Source: Brassicibacter mesophilus (GTDB lineage Bacteria; Bacillota; Clostridia; Tissierellales; Proteiniboraceae). Taken from it: a stretch of DNA of 64,000 bases. A model generated the notes under the pieces. The model was not told the origin of the DNA and did no database searches. It was given only the letters and a program-made list of their open reading frames with translations. This document shows positions 45,513 to 53,924 of this stretch, one piece after another. How positions within the stretch are numbered: position 1 is the stretch's first letter; each line of letters begins with the position of its first letter. The stretch lies in the NCBI RefSeq assembly GCF_050433385.1, contig NZ_JBNPXI010000016.1, positions 1-64,000 on the forward strand. The letters are read 5' to 3'. The position numbers and the translations under genes are program-made.

Positions 45513-46748
45513 TTATTTTTCTTGATCAGCATGTAGATGCTTCTCAATTAGAATGCCTTTTGATATCATTTCTTGAATTTGTGCTTCGCTATATCCAAGT
45601 TCAACTAAAATTTTTGAAGATTGCTCACCTAAGAATGGAGCACGATTTCTCGGAGGGAGTGTAATACCGCCAAATTTAGCAGGTGTAGCACTCTCGATAT
45701 ATTGATCACCATTAGGCTGAGTAAACTTAGACAAGTATAAATTGTCCTTTGCTTGTTGAGATTCTAATATTTCATAAACATTACATACTATAGAATGAGG
45801 TATATCATTTTCTCTTAAAATTTCATCTAGCTCATCTCGAGTAAATTTCATGAAACCTTCACTAATAATTTGAACAATTTTTCTACAATTTTCATTTCCC
45901 TTAGCAAATGTATTATATTCTGGATTTTCAATTAGCTCTTCTCGACCTATAATCTTCATGAAATATGGAAAATAACGTTCATACTCATGACAGCACACCA
46001 TTATCCACTTATCATCTTTACATTTATAGGTATTATTCAATGGAGTATTCTCAAGACGACTCTTTGGATATTTATCTAAATCACTACACTGAATCGAAAG
46101 TATAGGCTCTAACATATTGTAAATAGCCTGTCCATAAAGCGATACAACAATTTTACTACCTTCTTCAGTACATTTCTGCTTGTATAGTGCAGCACATACT
46201 GCAGCAGCCATAGTGCTAGCAGTAGAATTATCCCCAAATGAACTTGGAGGAATCACAGGAGCTGTATTTTTTTCCATAGAAGCAATCATTGCACCTCCTA
46301 ATGCCCAGAAGCAAACATTATCAAACCCTGGATCATTAGCCATTGATCCACCTTCTCCAAATCCAGTCATATGTGCATAGATAAGTCTAGGATATTTACC
46401 ATGAAGGGTGTTATAATCTAATCCTAACTTCTCAAGAGCACGACCACGAGTATTAGTTAGAAAAACATCAGCATTTGCCAATAATTTATCCATTACCTCC
46501 TTACCTTCAAGAGTTTTCAAGTCCAACGCAATGCTTTTTTTATTGGCATTATGAACATCGTAAGTAATGTATTTCATTCCAGGCAAAGGAACCGCATAAC
46601 GTGTCGTATCTCCTTTCGGTACAGCTTCCACCTTAACTATGTCAGCACCCCAGTCAGCTAATATACGTCCAGCTGAAGGTGCTGCTACGTACGTTGTTAA
46701 TTCAACTATTTTCACATCCTCTAGTAGATTATATGGATTATTACTCAT
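45513..46748 (-). CDS. type III CoA-transferase (CaiB/FldA/HadA family)
   Basis: 411 aa. N-terminal VELTTYVAAPSAGRILADWGADIVKVE, then KKSIALDLKTLEGKEV near 70, and DPGFDNVCFWALGGAM near 139, where Asp143 is the expected CoA-ester-forming residue. C-terminal GGITLPPRNRAPFLGE is also typical. Moves CoA from the reduced product to the incoming hydroxy acid in Stickland-type and carnitine pathways. AAGGAG 8 bases before ATG; leader element copy 2 lies just upstream, in the 89-base gap after etfA. Confidence 0.93.
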   Translation of the reverse strand: MSNNPYNLLEDVKIVELTTYVAAPSAGRILADWGADIVKVEAVPKGDTTRYAVPLPGMKYITYDVHNANKKSIALDLKTLEGKEVMDKLLANADVFLTNTRGRALEKLGLDYNTLHGKYPRLIYAHMTGFGEGGSMANDPGFDNVCFWALGGAMIASMEKNTAPVIPPSSFGDNSTASTMAAAVCAALYKQKCTEEGSKIVVSLYGQAIYNMLEPILSIQCSDLDKYPKSRLENTPLNNTYKCKDDKWIMVCCHEYERYFPYFMKIIGREELIENPEYNTFAKGNENCRKIVQIISEGFMKFTRDELDEILRENDIPHSIVCNVYEILESQQAKDNLYLSKFTQPNGDQYIESATPAKFGGITLPPRNRAPFLGEQSSKILVELGYSEAQIQEMISKGILIEKHLHADQEK

Positions 46749-46772
46749 AATTCATTTCTCCTTATATAATGT

Positions 46773-46806
46773 ATTTAGGTCAATAAAGGTAACCTATAAT
46801 CCTTTT
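46773..46806 (-). promoter_or_regulatory. repeated leader element, copy 2 (before the CoA-transferase)
   Basis: Sense strand AAAGG-ATTAT-AGGTT-A-CCTTT-ATT-GACCT-AAAT: same crossed pairing as copy 1, with G-U replacing A-U at one pair. It lies wholly in the 89 bases between etfA and the CoA-transferase, ending 14 bases before the AAGGAG, so an RNA-level role is more likely than a promoter. Confidence 0.65.
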
Positions 46807-46837
46807 TTAAAACTGATTAATTTTTAATAGTTAGCCT

Positions 46838-47848
46838 TTAATTATTTTTGTATTTTTTTAATTCTTCAATAAATTGTGGTATAACTTCAAAAAGATCTCC
46901 TACAATTCCATAATCCGCAACTTTAAATATAGGTGCATCTGGATCTTTATTGATTGCAATAATAATATCTGAACCTGACATTCCTGCTAAGTGCTGAATT
47001 GCTCCAGATATTCCACAAGCTATATATATTTTAGGAGCTACCGTTTTTCCGGTTTGTCCTACTTGATGAGCATGTGGTATCCAGTCACTATCTACTGCTG
47101 CTCTAGATGAGCCTACTGCCGCTCCCAATACTTCAGCTAATTCTCGAATGTAAGAGAAGTTTTCCGCTTTTCCTAGCCCGCGTCCTCCAGAGACAATAAA
47201 TTCTGCATCTTCTAAATTTACTTCTGAGGATACTTCTTTGATAGCTTCGTGTATTCGAGTTCGAATGTTTTCTTCCGGAATTGAAATGTCTTCTTGAATA
47301 ATTTTTCCGTCTACTTCCTCATTTCGTAATGGCTTTTTGTATACACCAGGTCGAACTGTTCCCATTTGAGGACGACGATCTGGACATTCGATTTTCGCCA
47401 TAAGGTTTCCACCAAATGCTGGACGTATCCAAGTTACATTATTGCTTTCTTGGTTGAACTCAATACTAGTGCAGTCTGCAGTTAACCCTGTCCTTAGCTT
47501 ACAAGCTACTCGTGGTCCAAAGTCTCTTCCATTACTTGTTGCCCCAATTAAGATAGTATTTGGCTTATATTTGTCAACTAGTCGTGTAAAGCATAAATAA
47601 ACTGCATCAGTTAAGTACCTATTATATACAGGATTATCAACTAATATAACTTCATCTGCTCCATACTCTAAGGCTTCTTTCGCTACTTTTTGTACATGAT
47701 GTCCAATTACAACGGCAACTAATTTTTCTCCTAATGCATCGGCGATTTCTCTGCCTGGACGTAATAATTCAAATCCTACTTTTTTTTCTTTTCCATCTTC
47801 GGTTTCAACATAAATCCACACATTTTTATATTCTGAATTCACACTCAT
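46838..47848 (-). CDS. etfA: electron transfer flavoprotein, alpha subunit
   Basis: 336 aa. N-terminal alpha/beta domain, then the FAD-binding C-terminal: DAEFIVSGGRGLGKAENF near 217, GSSRAAVDSDWIPHAHQVGQTGKTVAPKIYIACGISGAIQHLAGM around 242-290 and AINKDPDAPIFKVADYGIVGD near 297. Carries electrons with EtfB to or from the acyl-CoA dehydrogenase. Whether it is a bifurcating type cannot be judged here. 12 bases after etfB. Confidence 0.95.
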   Translation of the reverse strand: MSVNSEYKNVWIYVETEDGKEKKVGFELLRPGREIADALGEKLVAVVIGHHVQKVAKEALEYGADEVILVDNPVYNRYLTDAVYLCFTRLVDKYKPNTILIGATSNGRDFGPRVACKLRTGLTADCTSIEFNQESNNVTWIRPAFGGNLMAKIECPDRRPQMGTVRPGVYKKPLRNEEVDGKIIQEDISIPEENIRTRIHEAIKEVSSEVNLEDAEFIVSGGRGLGKAENFSYIRELAEVLGAAVGSSRAAVDSDWIPHAHQVGQTGKTVAPKIYIACGISGAIQHLAGMSGSDIIIAINKDPDAPIFKVADYGIVGDLFEVIPQFIEELKKYKNN

Positions 47849-47860
47849 GATTTGCCTCCT

Positions 47861-48658
47861 TTACAGTACTTTAGAATCTACTAGTAATGACATTAAAGTT
47901 TTTATAGATTTTTCTACTGTTTCTTGTTGAATAATTACGCCATTTTTAGATCGTACTGGTGTATAGGTTTTCTTTACCTTTGTCGGAGAACCTTTTAATC
48001 CACATTTTTCTATGTTTATGGATACATCTTTTGAGGTCAGCACTGGAATTTCTGCTCTATTAGCAGCCATTTTGCTTTTTATGGTAGCATATCTTGGCTC
48101 AAATTCCGTTTTGGATACTGTAATTACTGCCGGAGTTTGCACTTCAATCCAATCATATCCTTGATCATTGTCTCTTTTGATTAGGGTTTGGGCATGCTCC
48201 TGTTTGATGTCGGTTGCATAGGTCACTTGCGGTAACCCTAGGTGTTCTGCAATTTCTGGTCCCACTTGCCCAGTATCTCCATCTATCGCTTGCATTCCAC
48301 AAAAGATTAAATCAAATGCACCTTTCTTTTGCTCCAAAAACCGAATGTAAGTGGATAAAATATAACTTGTAGCTAAAGTGTCAGATCCCCCAAAAACTCG
48401 ATCACTGATTAGATATGCTTCATCTGCCCCTATAGATAAGCATTCTTTTAAAGCTGTTTTTGCTTGTTCTGGCCCCATAGAAATTACTGTAATATTTCCG
48501 CCTTCCTTTTCTTTTAGCTGAACAGCTAATTCTAGAGCATAAGCATCAAAGGTATTTACAATACTAGGCACACCTTGACGTATAAGAGTATTAGTTACAG
48601 GATCAATCTTGATTTCCGTCGTATCAGGAACCTGTTTCACACAAACTAAAATATTCAT
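47861..48658 (-). CDS. etfB: electron transfer flavoprotein, beta subunit
   Basis: 265 aa: ILVCVKQVPDTTEIKIDP at the start, FDAYALELAVQLKE near 38, GMQAIDGDTGQVGPEIAEHLGLPQVTYA near 120 and a late KSKMAANRAEIPVL. Partner of EtfA, binds AMP or a second FAD. Placed between the dehydrogenase and etfA like fixA in the cai/fix system. Confidence 0.95.
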   Translation of the reverse strand: MNILVCVKQVPDTTEIKIDPVTNTLIRQGVPSIVNTFDAYALELAVQLKEKEGGNITVISMGPEQAKTALKECLSIGADEAYLISDRVFGGSDTLATSYILSTYIRFLEQKKGAFDLIFCGMQAIDGDTGQVGPEIAEHLGLPQVTYATDIKQEHAQTLIKRDNDQGYDWIEVQTPAVITVSKTEFEPRYATIKSKMAANRAEIPVLTSKDVSINIEKCGLKGSPTKVKKTYTPVRSKNGVIIQQETVEKSIKTLMSLLVDSKVL

Positions 48659-48673
48659 TTAAATCCCTCCTAT

Positions 48674-49801
48674 TTAATGCAGCATTATACCTGAAATGAC
48701 AACACGTTGTATTTGATTTGTTCCTTCGTATATCTGAAGAATTTTTGCATCTCTCATCATTTTTTCTATAGGATATTCTTTCATATAGCCATATCCGCCA
48801 AATATTTGTAATGCATCACACGTCACGTTCATGGCAGTATCTGCTCCCATCACTTTGCTCATAGCAGAGTAAATCGAATAATTTTCTCCATCATCTATCA
48901 ACTCTGCAGTATGGTATACCAACTGACGAGCCGCTTCTGTATGAATTTGCATGTCCGCAAGCATAAACTGCAATCCTTGCTTAGAGGCAATTGGTTTGCC
49001 GAATTGGACACGTTCTTTGGAGTATTTTACCGCTTCATCAATAGCTCTTTGTGCTAGTCCAACACCAGTAGCTCCAACGAAAGGACGAGAAGTATCTAAT
49101 GTTTTCATTGCATAAACAAATCCTTTACCTTCTTCTCCAATTAAATGATCTTTTGGAATTCTACATTCATTAAAAATTACCTCAGTAGTATTCGATAATC
49201 GGATTCCCATTTTGTCTTCATGTTTTCCAATAGATACACCTGGACGATCTCTTTCCACAAAAAATGCTGATAAACCATTTGTCCCCTTCGATAAATCAGT
49301 AGACGCAAATACGCTGTATACTCCAGCTATTCCCCCATTGGTGATAAAACATTTTGTTCCACTTAATACATATTCATCTCCTTCTAAATGGGCTTTTGTA
49401 CTTACCGAAGCTGCATCAGAGCCAGCATTTGGTTCTGTCAGGCAAAAAGCAGCTAATTTCCCAGATACAAGGATATCAAAGTATTGTTTTTTTTGTTCGG
49501 CAGTTCCAAATAAATTTATCGTACTACATGCAGAATTATTTGCTCCAATAGCTGAAGCAAGTCCACAATCATATCTGCCTAATGTCTCCGCAATATACAC
49601 TTCGGTTTTTCGATCCACCATAGCTCCACCATATTCTTCAGGTACCTCTAACAAGTGAATTCCCATATCTAAAATATCTTTATAAATTTTTTCAGGAAAT
49701 TCACCGGAAGCATCAAATTCTCCCACCACTGGAGCTACTTCTTTTTCCATGTAACTTTCCACTAATTCTCGTAAATCTTTCATTTCATTTGTAATTTGCA
49801 T
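48674..49801 (-). CDS. acyl-CoA dehydrogenase (enoyl-CoA reductase role likely)
   Basis: 375 aa, full-length ACAD: FCLTEPNAGSDAASV near 115, KCFITNGGIAGVYSVFA near 144, RVQFGKPIASKQGLQFMLADM near 257, DALQIFGGYGYMKEYP near 330 and catalytic-base Glu in QIYEGTNQIQR near 360. In a cluster with a dehydratase and ETF, it would reduce the 2-enoyl-CoA to the saturated acyl-CoA (as AcdB or CaiA do). AGGGAGG site; 31 bases after the transporter gene. Confidence 0.94.
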   Translation of the reverse strand: MQITNEMKDLRELVESYMEKEVAPVVGEFDASGEFPEKIYKDILDMGIHLLEVPEEYGGAMVDRKTEVYIAETLGRYDCGLASAIGANNSACSTINLFGTAEQKKQYFDILVSGKLAAFCLTEPNAGSDAASVSTKAHLEGDEYVLSGTKCFITNGGIAGVYSVFASTDLSKGTNGLSAFFVERDRPGVSIGKHEDKMGIRLSNTTEVIFNECRIPKDHLIGEEGKGFVYAMKTLDTSRPFVGATGVGLAQRAIDEAVKYSKERVQFGKPIASKQGLQFMLADMQIHTEAARQLVYHTAELIDDGENYSIYSAMSKVMGADTAMNVTCDALQIFGGYGYMKEYPIEKMMRDAKILQIYEGTNQIQRVVISGIMLH

Positions 49802-49832
49802 AATAATCCTCCCTGTTCTTGAAAATATTCAA

Positions 49833-50972
49833 CTAATTATTACAATTATTTTTTTTATATTTCTTATTTCGAAAATGTCCATACGTCAAGGATGGCAAAA
49901 TCACCAAGAAAATTCCAATGTAACCAAAGTAAGAATATCCTACAGCAATAATCTTTGTTAATCCTGCTGAAGAAACTATCATAGAAATCAAAATTATTAT
50001 TATACCTATAGCCAAAGATAAAGATTTTTTATTATTTGCAATTTTAAGACCCTTTTCAATAGAAAGGCGACTAAATAGCATTATATTCCCATAAACTACA
50101 GCAACTGCAGTAGATAGAAATGCACTAAATAAAGCAATAGAATAAATTACAACTAAATATCCTCCGCCCATTAATTTTGTAGCAGCTAATATTGGTAAAG
50201 TTTCTTTTGCAACATCGGGCATATACGCTTGAATTAATAATACAGTTAATGCAATCATCACTCCATTAATAACAAACCCAATTGCTGTTACTTTTGTACA
50301 ATCTTCGTCTGTTTTTGTTAATGAAGTTGCACCTAAAAGACCTAAAAATGCAAAACATTGAAATCCAGCATAACTTAAGGCCTTCCAAACTCCTTTCCAA
50401 AATGTTGATCCTCCAACAGATAGAGATAAGTTTTGCTGTAAAATCACACTATTTTTGCCTATTCCCTGAATGCAAATTAATAAAAAAGAAGCAACTATTA
50501 ATACAGTTAAAACAGAAGATGCTTTACTAACCAAATTTGATCCAAACATACTTAATAATAGTGTCAATATACCAATAATTAATACAGATAAAAAATATGT
50601 GATCCCAAAGACTTGAGTTAATAATGCTGCGGCTCCAGCAATAGATGCACTAACTGCCAACATTCCTGCCATTATATAGCAAATGTCATAAATTGGAGAT
50701 AAAATTTTATTGTATGGTTGAAATAATACTTTGCCAAATGAGTGGTAATCGTAAGCATTATAATGGCGGGCCATAATCATGTTTTCACGATAAGTTAATC
50801 CTACGACAACCATCGATAATACAGCAAATAGTGCTGCATACTTACCATATTGAATAAAGAAACTCATTGTTTGACTCCCGCTAGCAAAACCACCTCCTAC
50901 ATGTGCTCCAAACCATACAGATGCAATACTAAATACTCCAGCCCATGCTAGTCCCTTTTTTTCTTTGCTCAT
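49833..50972 (-). CDS. YkvI-family membrane transporter (LeuT/APC fold)
   Basis: 379 aa with about ten membrane segments. The N-terminal WAGVFSIASVWFGAHVGGGFASGSQTMSFFIQYG has the unwound-helix glycine pattern (GGGFASG) of YkvI (COG3949) proteins, distant relatives of the SSS/APC transporters. The substrate is unknown; its place at the head of the operon suggests it imports the acid or amino acid used by the pathway, or exports the product. ATG 50972 has AAGGAG 7 bases upstream; the TTG at 50990 overlaps the leader region. Confidence 0.85.
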   Translation of the reverse strand: MSKEKKGLAWAGVFSIASVWFGAHVGGGFASGSQTMSFFIQYGKYAALFAVLSMVVVGLTYRENMIMARHYNAYDYHSFGKVLFQPYNKILSPIYDICYIMAGMLAVSASIAGAAALLTQVFGITYFLSVLIIGILTLLLSMFGSNLVSKASSVLTVLIVASFLLICIQGIGKNSVILQQNLSLSVGGSTFWKGVWKALSYAGFQCFAFLGLLGATSLTKTDEDCTKVTAIGFVINGVMIALTVLLIQAYMPDVAKETLPILAATKLMGGGYLVVIYSIALFSAFLSTAVAVVYGNIMLFSRLSIEKGLKIANNKKSLSLAIGIIIILISMIVSSAGLTKIIAVGYSYFGYIGIFLVILPSLTYGHFRNKKYKKNNCNN

Positions 50973-50993
50973 CTTTATTCTCCTTATCAATAT

Positions 50994-51026
50994 ATTTAGG
51001 TTATTAAAGGAAACCTATAATCCTTT
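50994..51026 (-). promoter_or_regulatory. repeated leader element, copy 3 (before the transporter)
   Basis: Sense strand AAAGG-ATTAT-AGGTT-T-CCTTT-AAT-AACCT-AAAT, the same crossed pairing as copies 1 and 2, ending about 15 bases before the AAGGAG of the transporter gene. Confidence 0.65.
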
Positions 51027-51962
51027 GTTAAATAATAAACAAATAATTTTAAATATATAATAAATTTATTAGATAGAGTTACACCATACTCTCTTTGAGC
51101 CCAAGATTTTGTCGTGAAAAAAAGTGGTGCCTCTGTCTGATAAATAGCTATAAATAAGTTACATATTAACTTCTTTTAGAATATTTTACATATAAAATAC
51201 AGTAGTAACGTTTTCCAATGTTTTTAGAAAACATCAAAAATATTTTTTGATTCTATCTTCTCCTCATAATTTTGAAGAAGTTACTTTACAACAACTTAAT
51301 GAGTGACCTTCAAATATTTGTAATAAAATTTTTACCATTCAAAACTTGAATGAGATATTTGGTTTTACTTTTCTTGAAATGATACTCCATGTGTAATTCA
51401 CCAATAAAATCTTTTTTTTTGTTTTCTTGCTTAAATATTGAACAAGTCTTTTGTCCTCAATAGGAATCAATACCTATATCATTTTTTTTATTTTCCCATT
51501 GTTTTTAATAATTGATCTTTCAAAATATTTATTATTTAGCACCTAATTATTATATGAGCAATTTTCATGCCAATTATCTAAACCTCTAAAAATGGCCTTT
51601 TCTTTCATTTTTATTAAATTATTAACAAAAATCGGTGCACAAATGCCACTCCATATACAAAAGCGGTGTATTAATGCACCACTTTTGTTTGTATATCAAG
51701 GTTAAAAATTTAATTATTTCTTTTTATATTCAAAAACTTAAATTTATTTATAAATAATAAATTGGTATATCCTATTAATTCATTAGAATACTTAACATAG
51801 ATAACTTTTTAAAAATAAATCATCCATTTATTCATTTCCGTCTTATCTTACTTCTTAAGTATTTTATATTCCATTTAGTTTTTTCTATAGATTTTATATA
51901 ATCGGGAATCATCTTCAATAGAAAGACCTAATTTACTTAATCAAATATTTCAGACTGATGGC
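51027..51962. other. 936-base region without a recognised gene
   Basis: Very AT-rich, stops in all frames; a 34-codon minus-strand frame near 51318-51420 is not recognised. The promoter of the transporter operon must lie in its left part. A weak RpoN-like AGGCACCACTTTTTTTCA (minus strand, about 51118-51135) has the -24 GGCAC but not the -12 GC. It also holds the hairpin at 51653-51696. Confidence 0.5.
51653..51696. terminator. strong bidirectional stem-loop
   Basis: ACAAAAG-C-GGTG / CACC-A-CTTTTGT with an 8-base loop and further outer A-T pairs (ATATA / TATAT). Could insulate the transporter operon from sequence to the right. Confidence 0.55.
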
Positions 51963-52510
51963 AGGAACAAAATTGGGGTTGGCGACATCACATGTGCGCC
52001 GACTAAGAAAGGTGTGCTTGTATTTAGCTGTATTTCTAGATACTTATTCACGCAAAGTATATGGATAGCCCATGGGCAGGAAAATGAAGAACAGCCTTGT
52101 AATTGATGTATTCATGCAGGCCAGGCTTATGGGAGTGAACATCCCGATAAAGGACTTATCGTTCATACGGGTCAAAACTCTCAGTTTACCGGCGGTAACT
52201 TTCGGACGCTATTACACACACGGAGCTATGTCAAGTGTTAGTAGAAAAAGTAATCCATACGATAACTCATTAATGGAATCATTTTATAGAACAATAAAGA
52301 AAGAGCTTATTCAGTATGCCAACTTTGAAGCATCTGAACAAGCTCAGCATGAAATATTTAAATATATTGAATTATACTATAACACTAAAAGAATGAATTC
52401 CTCTCTTGGGTATCTTTCCCCTACGCAATTTGAGAAGATGAATTCATAAAATTTACTTAACTTTTTGTCAAGTTTTTGTTGACAGTTCCAAACTTTTGGG
52501 GTGCACTTCA
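51963..52510 (+). pseudogene. IS3-family (IS150 group) transposase remnant with right IS end
   Basis: Reading with repairs gives NKIGVGDITCAPTKKG, then in another frame CLYLAVFLDTYSRKVYG, an in-frame TAG where Trp is expected, MGRKMKNSLVIDVFMQA, and an open C-terminal part (52210-52449) with SNPYDNSLMESFYRTIKKE and YYNTKRMNSSLGYLSPTQF. That is the DDE core and end of OrfB. After the stop, 52450-52510 ends in TTTTGGGGTGCACTTCA, the IS150-type right end. OrfA and the left end are missing. Confidence 0.85.
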
Positions 52511-52549
52511 AATTAGGAGGTATTTTCAAACTTACTATTTTACTGAACT
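52511..52549. repeat. 39-bp direct repeat, copy B (right edge of island)
   Basis: 37 of 39 bases identical with 36357-36395. It starts at the exact base after the IS3 right end and runs into the stop codon of the HAD phosphatase gene. Confidence 0.85.
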
Positions 52550-53063
52550 ATAAATATTCACCTATATATTTTAGTGAATCAATTGTAACTACTTTCTCTT
52601 CTTCATCCTTTAATTTAATGCCAAAGGTTTTTATACCTAAGCTTTTTCCTAATTGAATATCACACATAGAGTCGCCAATAATAAAGCTTTCATCTAGGTT
52701 GATATCTGCATATTTCTCTAAAGCCATTTTTATCATGCCATCTTTGGGCTTCATACAGTTACAACCCTCCTCTTTAGTGTGTGGACAATAAAATATATCT
52801 AGTATTTCAACTCTATTTTCTATTAGCTTGTTAATAAATTTTATAGTAAACTCTTGATATTGTGATAGTGTTATAATCTCTTCATTTATTATGTATTGAT
52901 TTGTTATAATAATAATTTGAAATCCTTTCTCGATAATAGCTTTAAGTGCGTCTATGGCTCCTTCTATGAAAACAGGTTCAGATACATGCCTCCATAAGCT
53001 ATCTTCATAATCTTCTATTATTGTTCCATCTCTATCTAAAAAAGCAATTTTCAAAGAATTCAC
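52548..53063 (-). CDS. HAD-superfamily IIIA phosphatase (histidinol-phosphatase/GmhB-like)
   Basis: 171 aa. Motif I IAFLDRDGTII near 6 (two catalytic Asp), EGAIDALKAI near 34, motif II IIITNQ near 51, zinc-loop-like YCPHTKEEGCNCMKPK near 92, motif III Lys there and motif IV FIIGDSMCDIQLGK near 127. Resembles D,D-heptose-1,7-bisphosphate phosphatases but the actual substrate is open. Its 3' end coincides with the right repeat of the island. Confidence 0.85.
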   Translation of the reverse strand: MNSLKIAFLDRDGTIIEDYEDSLWRHVSEPVFIEGAIDALKAIIEKGFQIIIITNQYIINEEIITLSQYQEFTIKFINKLIENRVEILDIFYCPHTKEEGCNCMKPKDGMIKMALEKYADINLDESFIIGDSMCDIQLGKSLGIKTFGIKLKDEEEKVVTIDSLKYIGEYL

Positions 53064-53079
53064 CTATCCTTTACGATAT

Positions 53080-53865
53080 CTAAGCTATCAAACCACCAGC
53101 AACATAAATCATCAGAATATTAAAGCCTGAATGAGCTATTATGCAGCTTTCTAAACCATATTTTTTATAGATAGCTCCTAGAGCTAATCCTACAGGAAAT
53201 ATTTGAACAAACTTGACCCATTCAGGATCTAATGTATTTGCATGTGCTAAGGCCCATAGTATCGAAGATGCCACTATTGTAATCCAATATTTATTTTCAC
53301 CAAGCTTAAACTGAACTGCTAAATAGTTAGGTATTACAAAACGAAATATTATTTCCTCTGCTATAACAACACCTATAAATAATAGTATAATATCTACTGA
53401 TAATGTACCACCTAAATCTGTAACAACATCTCCATTATCAATAGATCTTTTGATTGCTTCCGAGGCACTTGGCGTTGTAAGCTTAAATAGTATATATGAA
53501 AACCCTACTGAGCCAATAATTACAGCTATTGTACTAAGTGTATAACTTTTTATGCTTATTTTTTCAGTAGTATTATCTCGAAAAACTTTTCTCAATAAGG
53601 GCATATCTCTAAAGCCTAACTTTGAACATAGGTGCATCCCTATGCATGTATATATGGCAAGTTTAACATAGGGAATTATTAGCATGGGTATTGAAGATAC
53701 ATCAATTCCACCACCGAAAGCAGTTAAAACAATGTATACTCCTAACACAAATATACCATATTTTATGTAAGAATTTACTTCTTTAAAGTTTGAAAAATAG
53801 TATACTAATAACGCAATACCTATTATAAAATTAAAAAGTAAACTAATAACAGCAAAACCGCTCAT
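53080..53865 (-). CDS. CPBP-family intramembrane metalloprotease
   Basis: 261 aa, about seven membrane helices. The glutamyl-protease motifs are present: EEIIFRFVIPNYL near 168 (EExxxR), ALAHANT near 208 (His) and IIAHSGFNILMI near 243. Relatives (Rce1/Abi/CAAX) cleave peptides in the membrane or act in bacteriocin self-immunity. 16 bases upstream of the HAD gene; good AGGAGG site. Confidence 0.85.
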   Translation of the reverse strand: MSGFAVISLLFNFIIGIALLVYYFSNFKEVNSYIKYGIFVLGVYIVLTAFGGGIDVSSIPMLIIPYVKLAIYTCIGMHLCSKLGFRDMPLLRKVFRDNTTEKISIKSYTLSTIAVIIGSVGFSYILFKLTTPSASEAIKRSIDNGDVVTDLGGTLSVDIILLFIGVVIAEEIIFRFVIPNYLAVQFKLGENKYWITIVASSILWALAHANTLDPEWVKFVQIFPVGLALGAIYKKYGLESCIIAHSGFNILMIYVAGGLIA

Positions 53866-53924
53866 TTTTATCCTCCTAGTCTAATTCTGACTATCACCAA
53901 ACTCTATTAGTGTTAGTAATGATT

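Noticed and set aside
51118..51135. RpoN-like site before the transporter operon
   Set aside because: AGGCACC fits the -24 box but the -12 element is TTTTT without GC; kept only as a weak remark.
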